Assembly (NCBI GenBank): GCA_029204045.2
Contig: CM055062.1
Location: 3,950,386-4,014,385, forward strand
Reading direction: 5' to 3'
Source of the DNA: Tillandsia leiboldiana
Taxonomy: Eukaryota; Streptophyta; Magnoliopsida; Poales; Bromeliaceae
DNA: 64,000 nucleotides
The translations under genes and the position numbers were made by a program. The notes beneath the pieces were generated by a model. That model had not been told where the DNA came from, searched no databases, and saw nothing but the letters and a program-made list of their open reading frames with translations. Each line of letters starts with the position of its first letter. Within the stretch, counting starts at the first letter, position 1. Positions 52,646 to 64,000 of the stretch are shown one piece after another.

Positions 52646-53365
52646 CACTTTAAAACAGGCCTTCCAAAGTATAAATAAAAGTGCTTTAATTTGGCCAAAC
52701 TTAATACTTCTTAAATAGCTTCTATCAAACACTACATTACACAAAAACATTATCTGATGTAATTAACAATATTTAAACATCGAATCTTACAACAACAAAG
52801 CTCCATTTTTGTCTAAGTTTGCGTATGTAAACGAAAGGGCGATAAAATCAGAGTCATCAGTTGTGGCTAATCTAGCTCTTCATGATTCTGTCTCCTTTTA
52901 TAGTTGAAATTACTTATATACCCCCATAGATTATTAATTTGTACTCAATTATTGATTATAATAATTTGAAGAATATTGTGATACTTCTTTTTGTTTTTTT
53001 GAATGTGTAAGAGATAGGGAATAAAAAACTGAAAAATTTATCAAATTGGAAAAAGAAAATAAAGCATAGTTTTACTGGTCCACGATGCAGTTTGTAATAC
53101 AATATAAATTTATCAACATATTAATAATTTATAGAAAAATCTTTACAAAAGATTTAAAGCATCTTTGATAAAAAAAAAAAAAAGAGCAGCAAAATTCAAA
53201 ACTTCTGTGTTGCTTGTTACTATTAATGAGCTCGGACTGATTAACAACTTAAGCTAATAAGTAGAAAAATACTTGCATATTACATAGAGACTAGAATACT
53301 TATTATGATGCTCTCATCACATATTCAAGGCTTACTATAGTGCAGTAATAATGCTACTCCCGTAA
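52646..53365. other. AT-rich DNA, no gene or element recognised
   Basis: Only short poly(A) runs (for example near 53170) and no frame of interest. Confidence 0.6.
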
Positions 53366-54136
53366 TTTTATATCAGATGGGAATAAAATTATGATTGGAT
53401 TTATAAGAGATTATGGACACGAACAATAATAACTGGACTTAAGTATTTTGGACTGTGGTTTGGATCCAACAAGTTATTATTACTAGTGGATCGGATCGTT
53501 ATATTTAGTATCAGAGCCAAACACTAGCCAGAAATGTGTGACGAGCCTCGACTGAGTCTGGATCTAGATGATAAAGCTAGCGAGACAAATCTCACATCGC
53601 CAGGTAATCTTGGGCTCTGTGTGTGTTTGGGCTGACGAGGATGTCGCCTAGTAATTTTGGATTGTGTGTGTGTTTGGACTGACGAGGACGTCAAGTCTAA
53701 ACGAAAAAATTTGTGACACTCCAATAGTCTCACATCGGATAAAAATAGAATACTCCAATAGTCTCACATCGGATGATTGGGTATATAAGATATATGGACA
53801 TTAGTAATAATAACTTGGCCCAAAAAGTTATTATTGTTAGTGAGTCGGGTCGTTACATTTGGTTTCAGAATCAATCACCAGCCGAAAGTGTGTAACGAGT
53901 CTCGGCTGAGACTGGATCTAGATGACAGGGCTAGCGAGATAAGTCTCACATCGCCGGGTAGTCTTGGGCTGACGAGGACGTCAGGCTTAAACGGATAGTC
54001 TCACATCGGATGAGAATAAAGTTGTGATTGAGTTTATAAAAAACTATGGATGCGAGCAATAATAATTAGGCTTAAATATTTTGGACAGTAATTTGAATTT
54101 AACGGATTATTATTGTTAATGGACCGGATCATTACA
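53366..54136 (+). mobile_element. TRIM with three LTRs and two internal regions
   Basis: LTR copies at about 53366-53503 (diverged left end), 53712-53857 and about 53995-54136 share GTTATTATT(A/G)TTAGTG and end GTTA(C/T)A. Each of the first two is followed by a tRNA-Met-like primer-binding site (TTAGTATCAGAGCCA; a mutated TTGGTTTCAGAATCA) and a non-coding interior with TCTGGATCTAGATGA and GACGAGGACGTCA. Same family as 26494-26959, opposite orientation. The second LTR has a small internal duplication of ACTCCAATAGTCTCACATC. Confidence 0.85.
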
Positions 54137-55060
54137 AAGCGATCATATAAGAACCGAATGAAACTATATAAAAATATTATATTGAAATAAAATCAGTATG
54201 CAAAACACTCAATTTGATATGAGAAAGAAAAAAGATATATGCATACCCTGTATATAGTGATAAATATCACTCTCATTCAATGATTTATAAAAACTTTTTA
54301 GGTTTTCTGTATTAAAATAAACAATGATAAACAACGACATATTAAAAAAATACTAATAATTCTATATACATAAATCAAATATAAAATAAAATAAAGAGCA
54401 ATTATGAAAGGAACGAGAAATATTTTTTATATTTTAATAGATGTTTGTTTCTTTAACTTGAGATCTAAATTTATAACAGTAGAATTTGAGAATCATATAA
54501 TTGGTGCCATATAAGAGCAAAAGGATGAAATTTTATTATTTTTAAAATAAAGTGGGATCAATTATTCAATCAAAGTGGAATCGATTATAAAATGGTCCCT
54601 TCTGTTGAAGATGTGAAAAATATATTTTTTTTTGAATTAGTGGGTTAATCGATCGGATCCGTCATTATTGATAAAATTAGTGCATAAATAATATTTTTTA
54701 ATGAGATAGGTGGAATCTAAAATTTATATTTAGTCTAAAAGAATACCGATAAAATTACATTACAACTAAAAGGTGATTGTAGAGCTAGCACTACTCCAAA
54801 TGTTAGAATAGACTCAAAAGCTTAAGATTACATGCAAAAAAAAATATCCAAAAAGAAAAAAACTTATGATAACTGAGCTGTAGACAAAGTTATCATAAAC
54901 AAACTATACTATTTTTTTTTCCTATAAAAGCTACAGGGTTTTTTTTTTTTTTAAAGATAACCTTCAAATTTTTTAAAATTTACTAATTAATCCTCTAAAA
55001 AAAATTTATAAAACTAATCCTACTTTTGCCAGCAATGCGCTACGTTGGATAGACCCATAT
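54137..55060. other. AT-rich DNA, no gene recognised
   Basis: No frame or repeat with support; short A and T runs near 54835 and 54910-54950. The MULE-related element may start somewhere in here, but I see no terminal repeat. Confidence 0.5.
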
Positions 55061-55414
55061 GAAGGCGGTGAACGGTTCACCGCCTTCAGTATTTTTACTG
55101 AAGGCGGTGAATCATTCACCGTCTTCATAAAAATCCTATGAAAGCGGTGAATGGTTCACCGTCTTCTATATATATGCTAAAGGCGGTGAATCATTCACCG
55201 CCTTCTGCGTGTATACTGAGGACTTAGCCATTTTTTACGAAAATTGGCTAAATCCTTAGGGCCTGCGGTATAATGTATAAGGCGCTGAATGTTTCAGCGC
55301 CTTCAGCATTACGCTAAAAGCGTTGAACCATTCAGTGCCTTTATCATTACACTAAAGGCGTGATTCGGCGCCTTTAGCATAAACGCTAAAGGCGCTGAAT
55401 CGTTCAGCGCTTTC
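55061..55414. repeat. Array of eight short palindromes in two subfamilies
   Basis: Four hairpins with arms GGCGGTGAA/TTCACCGCC (about 55061, 55099, 55140, 55179) are followed by four with arms GGCGCTGAA/TTCAGCGCC or variants (about 55279, 55313, 55353, 55385). Each is 25-30 bp with a loop of 2-4 bases, spaced about 40 bp apart. Between the groups is a longer imperfect inverted repeat (GGACTTAGCCA ... TTGGCTAAATCC, 55218-55259). Arms keep their pairing where bases change in several units. Confidence 0.9.
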
Positions 55415-55612
55415 TTCTCCAATAACACACCCCGCACGGCACAGTGCCCTTACTTTCCATCTCTTCAAAATTGTGACTCCCCTCTCCCGCACAGTACTTC
55501 TCCCCACTCTCCATCGCTGTCGCCGAAGCCCATTGTCGTCGTCGTCGAAGCACGCGGTTGCCGTCGCCGTCGCCGTCGCTCTCTCTCACTCTCTAGATCT
55601 CTCACTGCGAGC

Positions 55613-55615
<3 letters not shown>

Positions 55616-55667
<52 letters not shown>
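55616..55667. repeat. (CT)n microsatellite
   Basis: About 52 bp of alternating CT, leading directly into the second palindrome array. Confidence 0.95.
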
Positions 55668-55668
<1 letters not shown>

Positions 55669-55915
55669 ATTGAGAGAGCTCTCTCTAATTGAGAGAGCTC
55701 TCTCTCACTCTCTAGATGTGAGATCTCTCACAGTGAGCGATCTCACAGTGAGAGAACTCTCACTGTGATCTCACAGTGAGAGAGGTTACTCTCACTGTGA
55801 GAGATCTCACAGTGAGAGAGACAGATCTCTCACTATCCATGTGTCTCTTTTACAGTGTGGGATCTCACAGTGAGAGGTCTCACTGTCGCTCTCTCTTACT
55901 GTGAAGTTCAAATTA
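55668..55915. repeat. Array of TCTCAC-AGTGAGA type palindromes
   Basis: CTCTCACTGTGAGAG-like and ATCTCACAGTGAGA-like words occur about ten times in 250 bp, with AATTGAGAGAGCTCTCTCTA repeats at the start. Neighbouring copies are complementary, so many alternative hairpins are possible. Confidence 0.85.
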
Positions 55916-56003
55916 GTATTTTGAAGTGCTAAATTCATCAGTACTTCAAGCTCTCACTGTCCCTCTCACAATTATAGTATTAATATTTTTTTTGTAGTTA
56001 AAA

Positions 56004-56180
56004 TGACTAATCGTCGTATGTCACTAAGTGTTTATTAGGATGGACAGTTAGTTATAGATGAGAATGGTCCAAAATATGTCGGCGGTCGAACAAAATTAAT
56101 CGCGATATGTTCTGATTCTATATATACTAGTTTCGGGACGAGAATGTATCGTTTAGTAAATTCGATCTACACGTATTCGT
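56004..56180 (+). pseudogene. Decayed N-terminal part of a Mutator-like transposase
   Basis: After an acceptor-like TTTTTGTAG, one frame reads MTNRRMSLSVY, stop, then DGQLVIDENGPKYVGGRTKL and MYRLVNSIYTYS. The GG-x-Y-VGGR-K-L spacing resembles the N-terminal domain that opens many plant MULE transposases. An internal TAG and loss of the downstream transposase show it is dead. The assignment rests on pattern memory only. Confidence 0.5.
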
Positions 56181-56383
56181 AATATAATGGACGAGGGGGA
56201 TGTCCGACGAGGATAATGCTCCATTTGTAAATAATCAGGCCACTATAGGAGCACATGTCCACAAAATGTAGAAAGAGTGCAACGAGGACGACGGCGTATG
56301 ACTTTCACAAATTTATTTATGTTGTCTTAATATTTTGTTTTGTTTAGCTATTATGGTACTAATATATAGATTACATATTGCAG

Positions 56384-58344
56384 ATGGCAGATCACGCAGA
56401 CGCGGGACTAGTTGATTCGTCGGTCCTATCGAAGCAGCATCTCCATAGGTATGCATTTATCAGGACTGAGGTAAGAGCTATAAAATTTTATTTGATATTT
56501 ATCGTAATACAAATAAGCTGAATTAATGTAAGAGCTAACTATATTTTTTTGCATTACAGGGGTATCGTGTTGTGCAGTTCTCAGAGCATGGGCGCAAGCT
56601 CAACCAGTGGGAGCTTGACCATCCAGCTGTACTAGATCTACTCCGACAGTCTGGATTTCACGAGGTTGCACGCCTGAGACGCGTGCAGCTGGATCAGGCT
56701 TTACTAGCCACGCTTGCCGAGAGGTGGAGACCGGAGACCCAGACATTCCACTTTCGCCATGGTGAGATGACAGCCACACTACAGGATGTGGCTGTTATTT
56801 CAGGTCTCCGTGTCGACGGTCCACCAGTGACGAGAACTGCACTGCAAGACTGGGAGCCTCTATGCGAGGCATTGTTGGGACCTGTGCCCGACAAAATCAA
56901 GGGGTCGCAGATACGTCTAGCGTGGCTATATGAGCAGTATGGCCATATACATCTAAATGCCCCTGCAGGAGTAGTAGCAGCTGCAGCCCGTGCATATATG
57001 TTATATCAAATCGGGTGTAGTTTGTTCCCCAGCCCCACTGGACACAGAGTTCACCTAAAGTGGCTATCACTTTTGGCTGATTATGATATCTGCGGGGCTT
57101 ATGCATGGGGTGCAGCTGCCTTGGCATATCTGTATCGAGCGTTAGGACTTGCCTCACTGAATAGGAAGGCCGAGTGTTATTGTTTTGGGACCATATTATA
57201 GGTATAATATCTAATATTTTAATTTCAGTATTATGTTAATATATTGGTATTTAATATTTTATTTATTATATTAAGCCGTTGGTGTTAATATATAGATTTG
57301 GGCTTGGGACCACATTCATATCGGCCGACCTACAGGCGTCCTAACGCTACCCGATATAGTAGATCTCCCTCTGGGTTGCCGGTAAGACATTTATTTGATA
57401 TAGTTTATTTTTGTATTTCAAATATAATTACAACTAATATATGTATTTTATAATCTAGATGGGCCAACGCTGGAAGACTACGCTTTGGAGCAAATGTCAG
57501 GACCACTGACATTGAGTTTTATAGAGATGAGTTGGATCAGCAGAGAGAGATGCAGGTATGTAGATGTTTTATTCAATACTTTAAATATATTTTTTCTAAA
57601 CATTTTTATACTAACTGATCATTTTGTGTCATTAATTGGTTATATGGATGCCGTACACAAATGAGATTTTAGCCGCATTACCAGCCTTCTATGTACAGGG
57701 CTCGCAAGTCTGGCGTTCAAGAACAGTCATCATCTGTTTTCACATTGTAGAGATGCATGTACCAGACAGAGTCCTGCAACAGTTCGGTCTTCTCTAGCAT
57801 ATACCTCCCAATGTGGAGTACATCCGACGCGCGACATCACGTGGGCGTTGGGATGAGAATTGGATTGTATTTCACGCTGCACACATTGAGAGGTGGTCTG
57901 AGAGGCTAGATCACATTGTTGATCAGCTCCCGGCTGCAAGTGAGGACCCACTGCAGGCGACATCCATATATATGCAATGGTACTGGACGATTACGAGGAG
58001 ATGGATATCTCGTCCAGTACAGCGTCCTCGGACGACTTTTCATCCTCGTGGGCATATAGAGAGGGCACTGGTATAATAATTTATATATCTAAATTTAACA
58101 TGTTTTGTATATTTAATATAAATTTAATTTGTAAATTAAAATGCAGGCCGACACACTACGACAGATGGATGATACTATATGCCAGTTATTGCATGATCGA
58201 CCGTCGCGTGCGATCAAATTTGAAACTTTGGCTGATATGCGCGGGAATATTCAAATGGTACTGCAAAATGTACCAATATTATCTACTATCAGAGTTTCAG
58301 GGGGACGAGGAGATTATGCTCATGCATTGTTCTCGAGTCATCAG
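56384..58344 (+). pseudogene. Plant mobile domain (MAIN-like / PP7 long-form-like) gene, disabled
   Basis: Exons 56384-56470, 56560-57201, 57296-57381, 57459-57555, 57645-58070 and 58147-58344 are in compatible phases and give a near-complete plant mobile domain: LVDSSVLSKQHLHR start, HRVHLKWLSLL, IWAWDHIHIGRP, RTTDIEFYRDELDQ, VEMHVPDRVLQQFGLL, GRWDENWIVFHAAHIERW. The domain is known from plant transposons and from domesticated MAIN/MAIL genes involved in silencing and genome stability. Lesions: TAG at the end of exon 2 (57199-57201), TAG after FGLL (about 57796), and no AG before exon 5. Both stops sit where Gln is usual, compatible with CAG to TAG change. The neighbouring MULE remnant favours a transposon origin. 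Confidence 0.8.
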
Positions 58345-60130
58345 GTACCTTCATATCACTAAAAAATCGGTTCAATTACTATCAATTTATTTTTGATGAT
58401 GGAGAGAGAGAGAGAGAGTGAGGGAGTTGAGCTAGAATATTATCAATAGCAAACCGGTTATCAATTTATTTTTGATGATGGAGCCTTCGAATCGATAATC
58501 GCCACCATTGAACATGATGTAAACCACCGAAAGTATCTAGAAATCAAATTTTAAATCTTTTCAACATTATTGATCTAATGATCAAAGAGTTGTAAAATTT
58601 ATAATTTTAATAGTAGAGATAAGGTGTTTGCTCGTTTAATGGTGTAAATAAATCTAAATCAATTAAATTTTGATTAGAAATTTTTTAAAATTATTTAAAA
58701 TAAAATCTATAGTTTTGATCTCGATTACAAGAATCCTATCATAATTTTCTTAAACGATATTTAGTTTTAGTCATCCATTTTTATGTCCACTTGATGCACA
58801 AGAGAACAATATCGAATATACACACTAGTTGAGTGTACGTGCAAATGCACATCACAATTATTTTAATAGTTAATTTCAACTCAATACAAATTTATGCATC
58901 TTTTTTATCCAAAAATTTACAATAAAAATTTAAATTTTAAAAAATAATCTGTCATATATTATTAGAAAATATCTATCATATCTTAACTCAAATTTTAAAT
59001 AATTGCTGGCAGCAATAATTATATAATTCAATTTTTTTATATATATACATTGAATATTGTCGAATATTTTTTGAATTCAGACGAACCCAAAATGAAAGTA
59101 TGTGTTTAAACTAAAATTATCAAAATTTTAATTCACCTTTAATTCAAATTTAAAATTTAATTATTCCGCTTTAATAAAAAATTTTAATCATTAATTCAAA
59201 TTTGATATTCAAAATTAAATTTAAGTCACGATTTAAACTCAAATTTTAATTTTAATTAAAATTTTCATCATTTTAAATTTAACATAATTTCAAAGTTAGA
59301 GATTTTGAGTTCAAATCTCATTAGTTTCTAATTTTTTAAATTTTTTGTGTGATATTTCACTATTGAAGAAATCATACTGCGAAGATAATGGAATTTTCTT
59401 GTGTGATCAAATCGAATGGTAATATGTCAATCTGAAACATGCATGTATATTGTTCTCTTTTTTTATGATACATATGCATAACATATAAAGGAGACGTCTG
59501 AATTGACAAATTTCTAAGTCCAACGTACCTGATCAAGTGTAAAAAGGTGTTTGAGTTTTTTAAAAATAGTTTTTTTATTATTTATTTTGATATAACTCAT
59601 ACAATATGAAATTAAATACAATCATTTTTTTTTTTTTGGTATAACTTGATCGGTGCTGGTGCAATTAGTTTTTTTAATTTCTCATTATTTATTTTGATGC
59701 AAGTGAATTTTATTAACTTCTAAATATAGTAATAAATCTATTTTCATAAAATTCAACATATTAAATAATTAAATCCTTTATTATTATTTAAAGATAATTG
59801 TAATTTATTGTAAAAGTGTAATTCTAACTCATTGTAAAGAGTTTAGGTTTTAATATTTAATAATTTTTTTAAAGAAGATTGAGTGTGGTGGAACTTGAAT
59901 TCAGTATTCTAAAAAGAGAAGTTAAAAATAAGTAAAGTTGATGTCTAATGTAACTTGAGTTATATTATTTTGTTGACTTACACTAAAATAAATATCCAAG
60001 TTGATGGAACTTGAAATTCATTCTCCACTTACTCCAAATCAAACGCCCCTAAATTCTCCTTGGGTACTATATTATATATGTCATGTTACATCGAATAATA
60101 TGTCATGTTGTATCTGAAGATGTGTATTCC
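58345..60130. other. AT-rich DNA downstream of the plant-mobile-domain gene
   Basis: Holds a GA-repeat (about 58404-58420), a near-direct repeat of TATCAATTTATTTTTGATGATGGAG at 58379 and 58458, and otherwise simple AT-rich sequence. No gene or recognised element end. Confidence 0.6.
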
Positions 60131-60208
60131 ATGCAAAATAAAAAAAAAAAAAAAAAGCTTTTATTAAGGTTTGAAGTGCTCTTTGTTCCTAACACAGTAA
60201 TACCAGAT

Positions 60209-61619
60209 TCACAACTTAAAATTGTTGAGGGAGGAACTTGTGAGCCCCTTGGTAAGGTAATTCTTGATGTACTCAGTCACTGTGAGATCCTTGTACACAG
60301 GAGGATTAGTTTCAGATAGCAACTCTTTGATCGGCCCGTACGATATTTTTTCGTCGTAGCTCGGACTGAAGAACACCACCACAGATATGCGGGGCCCCTT
60401 GGGGCTCGCGAGAACGCGATGCTCCACGCTTTTGAACTTGTCGTTGCTCGCGAGCTGCAATCGAAAAAAAAAAAAAAAAAACAATAAGAGCATTAGTATG
60501 TAGCCAATACTATATCATCTAGTCTTATTTTAGTACCTGATTAATTTTTCACTTGTTTTCCTTTTTCTTTCAATCTGTGTGTATATATATATCTTGTTGC
60601 AATTCAATCAAGCTTTGATTGATGAAGTTTGGGGCGTCGAATGGTAATTCGAATGAATGATTGACGCACATTCCAACTGTTTTCGTTAGGGCGCCAAATT
60701 CCATCCTCATTTCGAGTGAAAATGGAGTTTTGATTCCGACCCTGAAGATGAGAGTGTAATCTCATTCGTGTTGGAATTAGAATCACTCATTATAATTCTC
60801 TTTCCAGTTGTGAATTGCACAAACGGTATTCATTTACTTAATTACAGCTTCTGATCAACAATTTTATATATAGAACTTTTTTACGTAGAAAATATCTTAC
60901 TGTTGAACGGTTCATATATATATCATTTCACTATTAATGAGTGGCAAGATAACTAAATGATGCTAAAGTCCACAGTGATTGGATTGAATGGTCCTTACAA
61001 CACAATTAATCATGTTGATATTCCTTAATTTAATCCAATTGCAAATCATTTTTTGCTTACGTAATATGTTGATTGTAAAATTTGAAAGATTTACGATCAA
61101 TCCTAAATGCAGCTTATATAAAGTTGCAGGCTATAGTGCAATTTACCACAAAAAGAAAAATGTAAAATCGCAATCAAACCGACAAACTGATCTTTAGTAC
61201 CTGAAAGAGATCGCCCATATTTACAACCAAAGCTCCAGGAATCGGGGAAACGTCAACCCAACGACCGCGGTGAAGTACTTGGAGGCCCCCGATCTCATCT
61301 TGGAGAAGCACGGTGAGGAAGGACGGGTCGGTGTGCTTGGCGGTGCCGAGGGTCAGCTCCGGCTCGGGGCACGGCGGGTAGTAGTGGGCCACCATCAGTT
61401 GTGTAATGGCACAATTCATGCTTCTCAAGTAGTCCGGACTCAACCCTAGCGCTTCTGATAGTAACTCACATAGAATTTCTGTAACACCGAGTATGTGCTT
61501 CCTAAAGTCCATAATTACCTCCCTGCGATAGAACCACAAAAATCGGTTAGTCCATGAAAATGAAGTAATTCTAGTAGACCATAAAATTATGACGCTACGT
61601 GTTACGAATAAATTAAGAA

Positions 61620-61705
<86 letters not shown>

Positions 61706-62168
61706 CTTAAAGTGATTAAATTAATGTGATTGTAGTGCAATAATGACGGAACTCGCACTATTAAAATACTAACCATAATAATAAATAAATATGATATATC
61801 TAAATCATCAACGATCAATAAGTATAAAATTTTGAATAAATAAAGTAGAAGGTAAAAATCCAAATACAAGTATACAACCATAATAATATAAGAATATTTA
61901 CGTAGTTCATTCAAATCGGACTACATTTACGGATACGGAAAGATCAAATTCACTATCAAATTGAAAAAATTATAAAATTTGATTTGATTAGATCGAAATT
62001 TCTAATCTATTACAATAGATATATAACTTTTCAATTAAAAAAATTACTCAAATTCTTCTTACTATAGCTTCTTTGAAATACTTTTCGATTCCACAAATCT
62101 AATCTCGAAATGCCTCTTAGAATTTTCCAATCAATCTTGAAAGTTTTGAATCAAACAAAGAGAACAAG

Positions 62169-62221
<53 letters not shown>

Positions 62222-62507
62222 AGGCCTCTTTCTCACTATATCCAATGAGAATTACTCTTATAAAAATGTCAATGAATCAATTAAAATTCAAAATTCACTA
62301 CCAACTAACTCACTGTATGAGTTATTAAATTAAATCCAAAATAAATTACATGAGTTGAAAAACATTAAACAACTACTATTAATTCTTGCCGAATATATAG
62401 CTTTATAATTGAAAATAGAGTTTCAATTCATAAAACAATAAAAAAGCTATTCGATTAACTGAATAAACATATACAAAAGAAATTCAAGTGCAAACCATAT
62501 CGATGGA

Positions 62508-62556
<49 letters not shown>

Positions 62557-63703
62557 AGTTTTTTTTTAATTTATAAAGCTCCTTTCCAAATTTTATAAAA
62601 AATTAGCACGCTTTTTTATTTTTCTAAAAAAAAAATTGAAAAATGAAAACATAAATTTGCCTATAAAATTTAAAAAATAAATTTTCAAAAAAATATATAT
62701 AGTTTTCTCTTAAAATTAGACAGACGAAATAAATTAAAATATAAAATAAAGGTTTATTATAAAAATAATTTTTCTCATAATTTTTTTATTTTCAAATAAT
62801 AATACAAACTTAACTTTAAATTATAGTTAGAAATAAGTATAAATTTTTTAAATTTTTTCAAATCATAAATTATTTCTTTTTTCTTCTTTTTATTTATAAA
62901 AAAAAAAAAACACGCTACCCGTTTCATTCAACTGGTAAATAAAATTTAGCAATATAGATAAAAAGTATAGTCTTTAAAAAGAAAAAAAAAAAAAAAAAAA
63001 AAAAAAACAAAACATCTACATCAGTCTAAATTCTTTCAATACGTCAACACTCTCCTAATCGAACGGAGAAAAGTGAATTAATATTATGTTAGAAGATAAT
63101 CCTATTCCGGATATTCAAAATTATCATTGAATTTAATTTCTTCTTCTTCTTTTATCTGTAAGAAAAAAAAAAACGAAACCTGCAGATCTGGGGGAGATCT
63201 TTGGGATCGAGCGACCCGTCGAAGACGCAAGTCAGGGTGTCCCGCCAATTGGCGGCCGCAGACTGGTACAGATCGAAGTTGGACGCGTACTTCACCTTCC
63301 TCTCACGTTCACGGCCATAAAAGCTCTTCTTCACCTCCGCGTCCTCCTCATGGAACCCCTTGATCCCTTCGATCACACCATCCAACACGCCGCTCGGAAC
63401 GCCGTGGTTCACCACCTGGAAGAACCCCCACCCCGACGCCGCCTCGCTGACCGCATCGATAGCCTCCTGACGGCTGCGGCGGCGGCGTACGTCTTTGTCG
63501 CAGCCGCTGGTGAAGCTAATAATATCTATGATCGGAACTCGGAGACTCCCGGCGTCGTCGGCTGTGGGAGGATTCGGCAGGTTCTCCGGCGGGTGGAGGA
63601 AGATTCGCGGGATTTTGGAGACGCCCGCGTCGACGAGGCCTTTGACGCCGGCCTTCGTGCCGTCGAATTGTTGCAGCTCGGCTTCTCGGTCGCTGGCGGC
63701 CAT
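60209..63703 (-). CDS. 2-oxoglutarate/Fe(II) dioxygenase, ACC-oxidase-homolog group, three exons
   Basis: Exons 63703-63180, 61522-61201 and 60454-60209 join in frame with GT/AG introns into 363 residues. Such enzymes use 2-oxoglutarate, oxygen and iron to oxidise small molecules in the cytosol; the substrate here is unknown, and homologs are named after ACC oxidase without being proven ethylene enzymes. Seen: group-typical start KAGVKGLVDAGVSKIPRIF (about 17-35), N-terminal DIOX_N region with GWGFFQVVNHGVP, iron ligands His238 and Asp240 (KHTDPS) and His294 (VEHRV), and 2-oxoglutarate-binding Arg304/Ser306 (RISV). No lesion. Exon 1 is GC-rich. Intron 1 (1.66 kb) holds long (TA)n and poly(A) tracts. 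Confidence 0.95.
61624..61701. repeat. (TA)n microsatellite in dioxygenase intron 1
   Basis: About 78 bp of alternating TA. A 246-aa minus-strand frame crossing it combines exon 2 with intron and a Tyr-Ile repeat, and is not a real product. Confidence 0.96.
62172..62219. repeat. A48 tract in dioxygenase intron 1
   Basis: An uninterrupted A run; others lie at 62510-62554 and about 62982-63007. On the transcribed (minus) strand they are T tracts, which may help define the AT-rich plant intron. Confidence 0.95.
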
Positions 63704-63784
63704 TTTTCCGGAGAGTGTGGAATGTGATTTGGATGTCTTCGTTGACTAAAACTCTATCGACGTGTTATCGCATGTGCTGATAAC

Positions 63785-63797
63785 ATATATATAATAT
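63785..63797 (-). promoter_or_regulatory. Candidate TATA box of the dioxygenase gene
   Basis: The minus strand reads ATTATATATATGT about 85-95 bases before the start codon. A second similar TATA-like stretch lies near 63818-63828. Confidence 0.5.
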
Positions 63798-63803
63798 TTT
63801 TTT

Positions 63804-63945
63804 TTTTGAGAGAAACATATATATAATATTACTGCATGATTAATGCATGGTTTGAAAATCAGCTATATTATGGATGTTTTTTTTAAACCATTTTTTGTTT
63901 GCCAAATAATTTTTTAAAAATTTTATTTGGCTGTTCACTTAATAT

Positions 63946-63994
<49 letters not shown>

Positions 63995-64000
63995 AGAAAG
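63804..64000. other. Dioxygenase upstream region with terminal poly(A) tract
   Basis: AT-rich; an A tract of about 40 bases (63950-63989) near the window end may be the tail of a retroposed sequence, but nothing upstream confirms it. Confidence 0.4.

Noticed and set aside
55061..55414. CRISPR-like array
   Set aside because: Regular spacing and palindromes look similar, but the units vary, spacers are short and related, and the DNA is plant nuclear.
56004..58344. Functional MAIN-like host gene
   Set aside because: Two stop codons, a missing splice acceptor and the adjoining transposase remnant argue against it.
61174..61914. 246-aa minus-strand frame as a separate protein
   Set aside because: It is dioxygenase exon 2 run into intron 1 through a TA microsatellite.

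Overview
The window is nuclear DNA from a flowering plant, most likely a monocot. Three spliced plant genes are present, the ETF-beta gene has very GC-rich early exons, and the DNA between genes is AT-rich and packed with plant transposon families (Tekay/Del chromovirus, L1-type LINE, TRIMs, Helitron-type ends, MITEs, a MULE with a plant mobile domain). The species cannot be fixed from the sequence; a bromeliad or other non-grass monocot is only a guess.

Layout. 1-13300: a very young Tekay/Del-type Ty3/gypsy chromovirus on the minus strand with LTRs of about 4 kb. Its left LTR runs on into the leader of a second copy, so either a tandem array sharing one LTR or a misjoin at the N gap. 13301-14065: a 256-bp tandem repeat, which was the insertion target. 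About 15060-20962: AT-rich, internally repetitive DNA ending in a Helitron-type 3' terminus. 22000-30821: a complete five-exon ETFB gene (mitochondrial electron transfer flavoprotein beta), with a triplicated start of intron 2 and a MITE and a TRIM in intron 3. 31579-33879: a complete seven-exon WAT1-related (EamA) transporter gene on the minus strand, convergent with ETFB. 34684-37190: MITE-like elements and a 5'-truncated LINE. 37993-44600: a near-complete LINE with a 13-bp target-site duplication and a few disabling lesions. 45237-46606: GC-rich exon-like fragments of no recognised gene. About 46720-51899: a second AT-rich Helitron-ended region related to the first. 52028-52633: a MITE-like element carrying telomere-like repeats. 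53366-54136: a TRIM with three LTRs. 55061-58344: arrays of short palindromes followed by a decayed MULE and plant-mobile-domain gene. 60209-63703: a complete three-exon 2-oxoglutarate/Fe(II) dioxygenase of the ACC-oxidase-homolog group, minus strand.

The three host genes are unrelated in function: mitochondrial electron transfer, membrane transport, and specialised or hormone metabolism. The rest is transposon biology. Two points recur: LTR elements with shared LTRs (one Tekay, one TRIM), and arrays of palindromes or minisatellites inside DNA elements. I find no proven new system. The best candidates for a second look are the palindrome arrays next to the MULE/plant-mobile-domain gene, and the large repeat-built Helitron-ended family.
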